This document shows positions 56,743 to 64,000 of a DNA stretch of 64,000 nucleotides, one piece after another. Position 1 is the stretch's first letter. Each line of letters begins with the position of its first letter. The DNA lies in contig JAFRNH010000041.1 of NCBI GenBank assembly GCA_017430235.1, positions 1 through 64,000 of the forward strand, in the 5' to 3' direction. The position numbers and the translations under genes were made by a program. The DNA is from Paludibacteraceae bacterium. GTDB taxonomy: Bacteria > Bacteroidota > Bacteroidia > Bacteroidales > Paludibacteraceae. Below the pieces are notes generated by a model. That model was not told where the DNA came from. It made no database searches and saw only the letters and a program-made list of their open reading frames with translations.

Positions 56743-56790
56743 TTAGGGTAGCTGGCCCCCCCCACAATACAATTACTAATCTTACCCTGG
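56730..56790 (+). promoter_or_regulatory. Candidate attenuator fold behind the leader peptide
   Basis: GCCAG/CTGGC spans the leader stop codon and a nine-C run follows (56755-56763). The second pairing AGGGTA/TACCCT uses the loop of the first, giving a pseudoknot or two alternative folds. A ribosome stalled at the Cys codons would cover the first arm. Confidence 0.45.
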
Positions 56791-56900
56791 ATTTCAAATT
56801 AAGCATTTATTTGACGTATAGTGTAAAACAACTACGCAAATGATTTGTTTTTAAGTGTTTATATCTTCAATATTTTATAATCGGCAAAACAATAACAGAC

Positions 56901-57878
56901 ATGGCAATTTACAATAATGTATTAGACTTAATTGGCAACACGCCCATCGTTCAACTTTCAAGACTGAACACGGGCAAGAGTTCTCTTTTCCTGAAACTGG
57001 AGAACCAGAATCCCGGCGGTAGCATAAAGGATCGAACTGGCTTGAATATGATTGAACAAGCGGAGAGACGTGGAACGATTCACCCTGGACAACTCATTGT
57101 GGAGGCTACGGCTGGAAACACTGGATTGGGTCTCGCATTGGCAAGCAGAATGAAGGGATACAAGCTTTTATTGGTGATCCCGGACAAGATGAGCGTCGAG
57201 AAGATTAATCACCTTCGTGCATTGGGTGTGGAGACGGTCATTACTCGAAGCGATGTTGGTAAGGGACATCCAGAGTATTATCAAGATTTAGCTGCTCGAA
57301 TTGCTAACGAGAGGGGAGGCTACTACATTAATCAATTTGAGAATCCTGATAACCCTGAGACCCATGTATTGACTACGGGTCCTGAGATTTGGAAACAATT
57401 GGAGCATAAAGTAGATGCCGTTGTTGTGGGTGTTGGTTCTGCTGGAACACTGACAGGTTTGACCAAATTCTTCAAGAAGGTAAGTCCGCAGACCGAGTTC
57501 ATCCTTGCCGATCCAAAAGGTTCCGTTTTGGCGGACTACATCAACCTAAAGAAACTACGTAATGATGCAGGTTCATGGTTCGTCGAAGGTATCGGAGAGG
57601 ATTACATCCCTAAGTTGGCCGACTTCGATTTGGTGAAGAAGGCCTACGAAGTGACCGACGAGGAGAGCTTCACCGCCGCCCGCCTTTTGCTGAGGGAAGA
57701 AGGCATTCTGGCAGGATCATCCACTGGTACGCTCCTAAGTGCAGCCCTTCGCTACTGTCAGGAGCAGACTGCTCCCAAACGTGTGGTGACACTTGCGTGC
57801 GACAGCGGTAATAAATATCTCTCTAAAATGTTTAATGACAGTTGGTTAAAGGAGAAAAACCTAACCCTCAATCTTTAA
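56901..57878 (+). CDS. Cystathionine beta-synthase/cysteine synthase-like PLP enzyme
   Basis: A 325-residue fold-type II PLP enzyme. PLP lysine in GGSIKDRTGLNM, substrate loop EATAGNTGLGLAL, phosphate loop GVGSAGTLTGL. The C-terminal regulatory CBS domains are absent. The EATAGNTG loop and pairing with a cystathionine gamma-lyase-like gene suggest the MccA type, which joins O-acetylserine and homocysteine to cystathionine; a plain cysteine synthase is the alternative. The gene sits behind the Cys-rich leader. Confidence 0.82.
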   Translation: MAIYNNVLDLIGNTPIVQLSRLNTGKSSLFLKLENQNPGGSIKDRTGLNMIEQAERRGTIHPGQLIVEATAGNTGLGLALASRMKGYKLLLVIPDKMSVEKINHLRALGVETVITRSDVGKGHPEYYQDLAARIANERGGYYINQFENPDNPETHVLTTGPEIWKQLEHKVDAVVVGVGSAGTLTGLTKFFKKVSPQTEFILADPKGSVLADYINLKKLRNDAGSWFVEGIGEDYIPKLADFDLVKKAYEVTDEESFTAARLLLREEGILAGSSTGTLLSAALRYCQEQTAPKRVVTLACDSGNKYLSKMFNDSWLKEKNLTLNL

Positions 57879-57924
57879 CCCCTAACTAACTTTTAATTCT
57901 TAACTCTTAATTCTTAATTAATAT

Positions 57925-59082
57925 ATGGCTTTAGGATTTTCAACAAAGGCTATCCACAACGGAGAAGAGCCCGATTTCAGAGAAGGTGCGAGCGGTGATG
58001 TTGCCGTACCTATACATTTGGCCACCACTTTTGCACGACGCAAAGCCGGTAGTCCCACAGCAGGATATGAATATACCCGCAGTTTGAACCCTACCCGTAA
58101 GGCGTTGGAGGAGAAGTTGGCGGCATTGGATGGAGCAAAATATGGCCTCGCTTTTTCATCAGGTCTGGCGGCAGCATCCACGTTGATTATCTCCCTCTTG
58201 AAGGCAGGAGATAATGTGATTGGCTTTGATGATCTGTATGGAGGAACGAGACGTCTGTTGAGTAATGTCTTTGTGAATTTTAATATAACGGTTTCATACG
58301 TCGATGCGACTGTCCCTGAGAATATAGAGAAGGCAATAAAGCCTGAATCTAAACTGATCTGGATAGAGTCGCCCACCAATCCGTTACTAAAGATTGCTGA
58401 CATTCGGGCTATTGCACAAATCGCCAAGAAACATGGACTCATTCTTGTGGTGGACAATACCTTCTTGTCCCCCTATTTCCAAAAACCATTGGATTTAGGA
58501 GCCGACGTAGTGGTTTATAGTACAACAAAATATATTGGTGGACATAGTGACACATTGGGTGGATCCATTGTTCTAAACAACGAGGAGTTCTATAAAAAGA
58601 TAGCCTATAATCAGAATGCAGTAGGAGCCGTTCTATCACCTTTTGATAGTTACCTGACCTTGCGTGGAGCCAAGACCCTCGCTGTGCGCATGGAGCAGCA
58701 CCAGAAGAATGCATTGGCATTAGCCGAGTTCCTGCAAAACTCACCCAAAATCAAACGTGTTCTTTACCCAGGATTAAAGAACCATCCACATCATGATATA
58801 GCAGCGTCGCAAACAACTGGTTTCGGAGGTGTCTTTTCATTTGAGTTGGAAGGAACCCTTGAGGATGCTGAGAACTTCTTGTCCAAGCTGAAACTCTTCT
58901 CTACGGCTGAGAGTTTGGGTGGCGTGGAAAGTTTGGCAGAGATACCTGCCATCATGACACACGCTTCTGTTCCGAAAGAGGTGCGTGAGAAAAATGGTAT
59001 TTCCGATACGCTGATTCGTATCTCGGCAGGTATAGAGAATACGGAAGACTTGATTGAAGATTTCAAACAAGCATTAGGCTGA
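57925..59082 (+). CDS. Cystathionine gamma-lyase/gamma-synthase family PLP enzyme
   Basis: A 385-residue Cys/Met-metabolism PLP enzyme. PLP lysine in YSTTKYIGGHSDTLGG; the N-terminus FSTKAIHNGEEPD, the YEYTRSLNPTRKALEEKLAAL block and a C-terminal RISAGIENTEDLIEDF end are typical. With the preceding gene it can form a reverse transsulfuration route (homocysteine to cystathionine to cysteine). Choice between lyase and synthase cannot be made from motifs alone. Confidence 0.87.
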   Translation: MALGFSTKAIHNGEEPDFREGASGDVAVPIHLATTFARRKAGSPTAGYEYTRSLNPTRKALEEKLAALDGAKYGLAFSSGLAAASTLIISLLKAGDNVIGFDDLYGGTRRLLSNVFVNFNITVSYVDATVPENIEKAIKPESKLIWIESPTNPLLKIADIRAIAQIAKKHGLILVVDNTFLSPYFQKPLDLGADVVVYSTTKYIGGHSDTLGGSIVLNNEEFYKKIAYNQNAVGAVLSPFDSYLTLRGAKTLAVRMEQHQKNALALAEFLQNSPKIKRVLYPGLKNHPHHDIAASQTTGFGGVFSFELEGTLEDAENFLSKLKLFSTAESLGGVESLAEIPAIMTHASVPKEVREKNGISDTLIRISAGIENTEDLIEDFKQALG

Positions 59083-59119
59083 AAATAGAGATTTTTATTA
59101 TCTGTAAAAACATAAAGTT

Positions 59120-59968
59120 ATGGGAAAGATTAAACCAGAATTCCAAGAGAATGTTTCAGAAACACTCTTGATCCCTCTCTACATGAGAGCAAAGGAATCC
59201 AAAGAAGAAAATCCGATTATCACAGACAAAACATCGGAAGCAATTCTTTCGATGGTTGATTATAACTTTAGTAAGTTTTATACAGATGTACGATGTCAAT
59301 TGTGTATTTCATTCAGAACCAAATATTTCGATGATGCAGTACGAAACTTTGTAGCTAAATATGACGATGCAGTGGTGGTGTTGATTGCATGTGGTTTGGA
59401 TCCACGTGTCGAGCGTATCTCCATCAAAAAGAGTTATCAGGCGTATGAATTGGACTTTCCTGATGTCATCAATCTCAGAAGACAATTCTTGCCTGAATCG
59501 TCGAACAACAGATACCTTACAGGTAACATAACGACTGAAGGATGGATTAAAACCATCAAGGAGGAGCATCCGAATGGTCATTTCCTCTTCATCTTGGAGG
59601 GGGTTGCCATGTATCTGACGGAAGAGGAGGTGAAGAGGGTCTTCAAGAATATTGATGATAATTTTGAACATGCTGAGATTTACATGGAACGCATGAACAA
59701 GTATCTGAGCAGGAGAACCTATCTTCACGAGTCGGTAAAGAACACCAACGCCACCTTCCGTTGGGGATGCGACAATCCGAAGGAGATAGAGCGATGGAGT
59801 GATTCCTTTAAACTGAAGAGTGAATATTACTACTATTCAGACGAGTATAACAGGATTCGAAAGAGAATAGGTTTAAAAGCTATTCCGCTCAAATACCTTC
59901 CCCGAAATCGTCGTTCGTTGGGAATCTGGAGTTACGAGAAAAGAGACAGAATCATTGCGAAACAATAA
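59120..59968 (+). CDS. LCM/Tcmp-type SAM-dependent methyltransferase
   Basis: A 282-residue protein of the leucine-carboxyl-methyltransferase-like family, with the SAM-binding glycine-rich block VVVLIACGLDPRVERI and the paired acidic residue in YELDFPDVINLRRQF, then FILEGVAMYLTEEEVKRVF typical of the family. It lies 37 bases after the cystathionine gene, inside the sulfur island; a thiol or thioether substrate is conceivable but not shown. Confidence 0.8.
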   Translation: MGKIKPEFQENVSETLLIPLYMRAKESKEENPIITDKTSEAILSMVDYNFSKFYTDVRCQLCISFRTKYFDDAVRNFVAKYDDAVVVLIACGLDPRVERISIKKSYQAYELDFPDVINLRRQFLPESSNNRYLTGNITTEGWIKTIKEEHPNGHFLFILEGVAMYLTEEEVKRVFKNIDDNFEHAEIYMERMNKYLSRRTYLHESVKNTNATFRWGCDNPKEIERWSDSFKLKSEYYYYSDEYNRIRKRIGLKAIPLKYLPRNRRSLGIWSYEKRDRIIAKQ

Positions 59969-60187
59969 TAATAAATATCTCATCATCAGTTATTTCGAAG
60001 TAAGTCCAACAAGCTTACATTCAATTCTTACCAGCAACAGATGATGAATGAAATTTAAATAAAAAAATCCGTTCGATCACTTTTTATTACAGCCATTAGG
60101 CGGATGAGTGCATGTCAATATGATATGCTCCCAGGAGATTGTATGTCAAAATTTTTAAAAATCACACAATTAACAGAGTAGAATAAA

Positions 60188-61525
60188 ATGAAAATATATC
60201 ATCAGTTATTAATAGTATTTTCGCTATATGCAGCGACAACAAGTGCACAAGTGGTTCCTTCAGATACAGTTGCTAAGGGACAAACATCAACAGGGTCAAC
60301 TGTGAGTACGCAAGACATCTCTTCAGAGACGGCTAAAGAGCTGATACCAGCCATAAAGTTTGGAGATGAAATAAAGGTGCGATTGGGTGGTTTTTTCCGT
60401 GCTGAATATTACGTGGATAACCGCGAGATCGTAGGTGCCAGCGATGGTCTTTTTGGCTTCTTCCCAGCAGACCATGTTTATGACAGTAATGGCGATGACC
60501 TGAATGAAGTGGTGAGACAGAACTTTTCCACGCAGGCTACTCGATTCACTGCCACATTGGATGGTCCAAAACTTGGAAAGGCAACTTCCAAGGCATACGT
60601 GGAATTTGATTTCTCGGGAGGAAACACTGTCAATGTCAGATTGCGACAGGCATGGGCTAAGTTTGGCTGGCAGAAGGGTGAATTGCTCTTAGGAAAGGCT
60701 TGGAACCCATTCTCTGACGTTCCGTTCCCATACGTGGCTGGATTGCATATTGGTATTCCATTCCGTCAATTCAACAGAGGTGACCAGATTCGTTACACGT
60801 TCAAGCCAACTGATCGTCTCAACTTAGTTGTGGCTGGAGTATATCAGACAGAGCATAAATCGATACTCGAGGAGTCATCGAATAGTGATATTCGTCAGAA
60901 TCCAACACCAGAGTTCCATTTGCAGTTGCGTTATGCTTCTCCTGTAGTTAGTGCAGGAATCCTTGGTGAGTTCAAGAGCCTGCGTCCTGCGACTAAAATC
61001 ACTAATGAGGATGGTAGCGTGTATAAGACAGACGAAAAGGTAAATTCATACGCGTTAAGTTATTACTTGCAGGTGATAAAAGGAAAGTTCGGACTAAAGA
61101 CGGGAGGTTTATACGGTAGTAACTTGAGCGAATATTTCCAGCAAGGAGGTTACGCTGTGAAATCAATAGATGAGAAAACGGGCAGACGCACCTATTCCAC
61201 TTCGAAAGTTACATCGTATTGGCTCAACCTCTCGTACGGCAAGACATGGGCACCAAGCCTGTTTGTCGGTTATTCAAAGAATTTAGGATTTAATGATAAC
61301 ATCTTGGCTGGCGGCGACTTCTTTGGTAGATGGCAAAACGTCGATCATATCTTCAGAGTATCTCCATCGTTGAAATTCTCTCACAAGCAATGGACCATTC
61401 AAGCAGAACTTGATTACGATTTGGCTGGCTATGGATCCATAGATTATGCCGATCACGGAAAGGTGAAAGATACGCACAATGTGTCGGCTGTCAGAGGACT
61501 TTTCGCTACAACATTTTTCTTCTAA
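60188..61525 (+). CDS. Outer-membrane porin of the sulfur island
   Basis: A 445-residue barrel protein with a signal peptide ending TTSAQ, a Thr/Ser-rich N-terminal stretch, then KVRLGGFFRAEYYVDNRE (first strand) and a terminal phenylalanine run (ATTFFF). The block VRLRQAWAKFGWQKGELLLGKAWNPFSD resembles DcaP-like and phosphate-selective porins. It lies 46 bases before metQ; it may admit sulfur compounds through the outer membrane. Confidence 0.75.
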   Translation: MKIYHQLLIVFSLYAATTSAQVVPSDTVAKGQTSTGSTVSTQDISSETAKELIPAIKFGDEIKVRLGGFFRAEYYVDNREIVGASDGLFGFFPADHVYDSNGDDLNEVVRQNFSTQATRFTATLDGPKLGKATSKAYVEFDFSGGNTVNVRLRQAWAKFGWQKGELLLGKAWNPFSDVPFPYVAGLHIGIPFRQFNRGDQIRYTFKPTDRLNLVVAGVYQTEHKSILEESSNSDIRQNPTPEFHLQLRYASPVVSAGILGEFKSLRPATKITNEDGSVYKTDEKVNSYALSYYLQVIKGKFGLKTGGLYGSNLSEYFQQGGYAVKSIDEKTGRRTYSTSKVTSYWLNLSYGKTWAPSLFVGYSKNLGFNDNILAGGDFFGRWQNVDHIFRVSPSLKFSHKQWTIQAELDYDLAGYGSIDYADHGKVKDTHNVSAVRGLFATTFFF

Positions 61526-61571
61526 TCATTAAAAAAAACTTATTGTCTAACATTTAACACATTAAAAACAT

Positions 61572-62447
61572 ATGAAAAAGAATAATTTATTTACAGTCGT
61601 TTTACTTATTGTATTCTCATTTTTCTTGTTTTCCTGCGGTAATGCCTCAAAGGAATCAACTAGTAGTAAAAAAGAACTTTCAGTAGGCTTCTCGCCTGGT
61701 CCTTATTCCGATCTCTTCAAAGCGACCATTCAGCCAGCTCTCGAAAAGAAAGGTTATACCGTGAAGGTGGTGGAATTCACTGATTGGGTGACACCTAACC
61801 TTGCTTTGGCCAACAACGAGATAGATGCCAATATTTACCAGAACACCCTCTATCGACAAAATTTCTGCGACACAAAAGGTGTTGATTTGACGGCAACTTT
61901 CTCCGTGCCTACAGCAGCTTTGGGATTATATTCCGACAAGTATAAAGTAAAGAGTCTTGACGAGTTGAAAGCACAACTACAGCCAGGTGGCATCGTTTCA
62001 GTCCCTAATGATGCAGTCAACCTTGCACGTGCGTTGCGTTTCCTTCGCTCGATTGGCTTGCTCACGATAAAATCTACGGTTGATGATAAAACAGCAACAG
62101 AAAATGATATTGACGAGAATCCATTCGAACTTAAGATTGTTCCATTGGAAGCAGCCCAGTTGCCTCGTTCCTTGGATGGTAGCACACTTGCAGTGATCCC
62201 TGGCAACTATGCCATCTCTTCAGGATTGAAACTCTCTTCCTCCATTGTAGGAGAGGCTTTGCCTTCAGAACTTCTTATCTGGTTCGTCGTAAACACGAAA
62301 GATGCCGATGCTCAATTCGTAAAGGATGTGCAGGAGGCATACGAATCAGAGGATTTCAAGAACTATTTTGAGGATCCAAAAAATGAGTTCGACAGGTTCC
62401 AACGTCCACAATGGTATGTGGATAAATGGAATATCCAGAACAGATAA
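61572..62447 (+). CDS. metQ: MetQ methionine-binding lipoprotein
   Basis: A 291-residue NlpA-family binding protein with lipoprotein signal (LIVFSFFLFSC). VGFSPGPYSDLF opens the domain, followed by EIDANIYQNTLY and VPTAALGLYSDKYK as in MetQ. It delivers methionine to MetNI. Confidence 0.93.
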   Translation: MKKNNLFTVVLLIVFSFFLFSCGNASKESTSSKKELSVGFSPGPYSDLFKATIQPALEKKGYTVKVVEFTDWVTPNLALANNEIDANIYQNTLYRQNFCDTKGVDLTATFSVPTAALGLYSDKYKVKSLDELKAQLQPGGIVSVPNDAVNLARALRFLRSIGLLTIKSTVDDKTATENDIDENPFELKIVPLEAAQLPRSLDGSTLAVIPGNYAISSGLKLSSSIVGEALPSELLIWFVVNTKDADAQFVKDVQEAYESEDFKNYFEDPKNEFDRFQRPQWYVDKWNIQNR

Positions 62448-62463
62448 TAGTTCAATTCCTTTT

Positions 62464-62497
62464 ATAGATGCTCGATCAAACAGGATCGGGCATCTAT
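62464..62497 (+). terminator. Hairpin between metQ and metN
   Basis: A 14-base stem ATAGATGCTCGATC/GATCGGGCATCTAT with one G-U pair and loop AAACAG. No strong T-run follows; partial termination would give more binding protein than ATPase and permease. Confidence 0.7.
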
Positions 62498-62528
62498 TTG
62501 TATAACTCATAAAAAGTAAGAAGTATAG

Positions 62529-63545
62529 ATGATAAAATTTAACAATGTAAGTGTTTCATTCAAAGATAAGAAGAGTCAGATAGTGCATGCTGTCAAGAAT
62601 GTCTCTTTTGAAGTTGAGGATGGAGAAATTTTGGGAATTGTGGGCACCAGTGGAGCGGGTAAGAGCACACTTCTTCGTACGGTCAATCAGTTACAGCTTC
62701 CTACTGGCGGACAGACAATTGTGGATGGTAACGACATTGGCAGTTTGTCGGGGGCAGAGCTGGCAAAGGCTCGTCACTCTATCGGTATGATTTTTCAGCA
62801 ATTCAACCTTGTCAGCACCAAGACGGTGGCACAGAATGTGGCTTTCGCCATGGAGATAGCAGGGCGCAGCAAAGAAGAAATTAAACAACGAGTGCCAGAA
62901 CTGTTGAAGCTTGTGGGTTTGAGCGAACGGGCGAATGTCTATCCGAATACATTAAGTGGTGGACAGAAGCAGCGAGTGGGAATTGCCCGCGCTGTGGCCA
63001 ACAATCCCAAGATTCTGCTTTGCGACGAAGCCACGTCGGCTTTGGATCCAGAGACCACCAATGATGTCTTGCAGCTTTTGAAAGAGATAAACCACAAGTT
63101 CGGTATCACCATTGTGCTTATCACTCACGAATTAGATGTGGTCAAAAAGATATGCCAGCGTGTGGTGGTGATGAATCGTGGAGAGGTAGTTGAAATAGGT
63201 GATGTGTTTGACGTCTTTACGAACCCACAGCATGAGTTTACAAAGACACTCTTGTCGCACACCTTCGACCTCGACCTTCCGGATCGTTTGACGCACGATT
63301 ATTCGAAACCGTTGGTGAGAATAGTTTACAACGGCGAGAAAGCAGAAGATGCCATCGTATCCAACGTGGTGAAACAGTATGCGGTTGATGTGAATATTTT
63401 GCATGGTAAGATTGAGTACATCAATGACAGACCATTTGGTATTCTGATTGTTCAACTGATTGGAGAACAGGATGAAATAGAAAAGAGTTTAGATTATTTG
63501 AGTAAAAACACATATAGAACGGAGGTGATAAATGAACGAAACTAA
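62529..63545 (+). CDS. metN: MetN methionine ABC transporter ATPase
   Basis: A 338-residue ABC ATPase. Walker A is GTSGAGKSTLL, the signature is LSGGQKQRVGIARAVA, Walker B is ILLCDEATSAL. A C-terminal NIL/ACT-like domain (SNVVKQYAVDVNILHGKIEY) of MetN, which binds methionine and inhibits transport, is present. The stop overlaps metI by 14 bases. Confidence 0.94.
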   Translation: MIKFNNVSVSFKDKKSQIVHAVKNVSFEVEDGEILGIVGTSGAGKSTLLRTVNQLQLPTGGQTIVDGNDIGSLSGAELAKARHSIGMIFQQFNLVSTKTVAQNVAFAMEIAGRSKEEIKQRVPELLKLVGLSERANVYPNTLSGGQKQRVGIARAVANNPKILLCDEATSALDPETTNDVLQLLKEINHKFGITIVLITHELDVVKKICQRVVVMNRGEVVEIGDVFDVFTNPQHEFTKTLLSHTFDLDLPDRLTHDYSKPLVRIVYNGEKAEDAIVSNVVKQYAVDVNILHGKIEYINDRPFGILIVQLIGEQDEIEKSLDYLSKNTYRTEVINERN

Positions 63546-64000
63546 TTATTCAGAACTGGTTAGTAACTTGTTGCCAGCGTTTGGTGAAACATTGGAGATG
63601 TGTGGAATCGCGCTTGCTTTGGCGATTTTGTTAGGTGTACCGCTTGGCGTGTTGTCTTATCTTACGAGCGACCGCAATATATGTCAGAATAAGCTTATCA
63701 ATCTATTGGTCAGTTTTATATTGAATGTGATTATGTCAACCCCGTTTGTGATTTTGTTGGTGTTGTTGCTGCCTTTCACAAAGTTGGTGGTGGGCACCTC
63801 CATAGGACCTGAGGCCGCATCGGTGCCGTTAGGCATTGTTGCCATCGCTTTCTATGCACGTTTGGTGGAGGGCAATTTGCATGGTGTGGACAAAGGGGTG
63901 ATAGAGGCATCGATAGCCATGGGAGCCACATGGTTCAAGATTGTCACCAATGTCTTGTTGCCAGGTGCATTCAGTGGCATGATACGAGGATTGACCGTTC
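63532..64000 (+). CDS. metI: MetI methionine ABC permease (3' end cut by window)
   Basis: Begins at ATG 63532 with MNETNYSELVSNLLPAF and continues through ALAILLGVPLGVLSY to at least IEASIAMGATWFKIV, the EAA-type motif that contacts MetN. The frame is open to the end of the window. A GGAGGTG Shine-Dalgarno sequence lies just upstream, inside metN. Confidence 0.92.
   Translation, partial: MNETNYSELVSNLLPAFGETLEMCGIALALAILLGVPLGVLSYLTSDRNICQNKLINLLVSFILNVIMSTPFVILLVLLLPFTKLVVGTSIGPEAASVPLGIVAIAFYARLVEGNLHGVDKGVIEASIAMGATWFKIVTNVLLPGAFSGMIRGLTV

Noticed and set aside
59969..60187. SAM riboswitch before the porin and metQ
   Set aside because: No conserved SAM-riboswitch core sequence was found in this 219-base gap, nor in the metY leader.

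Overview
Organism: the window looks like a chromosomal piece of a Bacteroidetes (Bacteroidales-type) bacterium. Many upstream regions carry the Bacteroidetes sigma-factor -7 box TAnnTTTG, most Shine-Dalgarno sequences are weak, two or three secreted proteins end in type IX secretion (T9SS)-like tails, and the efflux operon and the DUF3791/DUF3990 pair have the gene order familiar from this phylum. Whole families are inferred from reading motifs; no database search was run.

Layout. (1) 1-6140: housekeeping genes fabF (cut by the window edge), rnc, a long-chain acyl-CoA ligase, a membrane SPFH/band-7 protein and prfB with its programmed +1 frameshift. (2) 6324-17158: a lipoprotein, a giant ~3150-residue secreted repeat protein and another lipoprotein. 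(3) 17350-24065: TetR regulator, TolC-like channel, membrane-fusion lipoprotein, RND pump and PII-like protein, one efflux operon. (4) 24164-32541: an accessory stretch with a DUF3791/DUF3990 toxin-antitoxin-like trio, a CotH protein, tandem repeats, a structured RNA candidate, unknown small genes, a DnaB-like protein lacking the Walker-A lysine, and a decayed PIN toxin module. (5) 32561-46372: AddA-like helicase-nuclease, glucosaminidase, a neurotransmitter-symporter-family transporter with a coupled 46-residue membrane protein, then surface and secreted proteins including a GH5 glycanase and a cytolysin-fold lipoprotein.

(6) 46466-64000 is the striking part: a continuous sulfur-metabolism island. 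Leftward runs metY-cysK-rrf2. Rightward, divergently, runs a second cysK followed by a NifB-like radical SAM enzyme, a NifX-like protein, a NifH-like reductase, a second NifX-like protein with a Cys/Gly-rich insert, and NifD- and NifK-like catalytic subunits. The P-cluster and cofactor ligands of nitrogenase appear conserved, but the residues at the alpha-Gln191 and alpha-His195 positions do not, and there is no NifE, NifN or NifV. Together with the adjacent O-acetylhomoserine sulfhydrylase this points to a methylthio-alkane-reductase-like (MarBHDK-like) enzyme that frees methanethiol from organic sulfur compounds, not to nitrogen fixation. The next genes encode a cysteine-rich leader peptide, reverse-transsulfuration-type PLP enzymes, a methyltransferase, an outer-membrane porin and a MetQ-MetN-MetI methionine importer, the last cut by the window edge.

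Regulation of the island is visible: the two divergent promoters share the 15-base motif ACCAAWWTAGTAGGT at an identical 18-base distance from identical TATATTTG boxes, and an Rrf2-type Fe-S/cysteine regulator gene lies at the end of the leftward operon. A working model is sulfur-starvation control in which organic thioethers are cleaved, methanethiol is fixed to methionine by MetY, and methionine/homocysteine sulfur can be moved to cysteine by the downstream enzymes.
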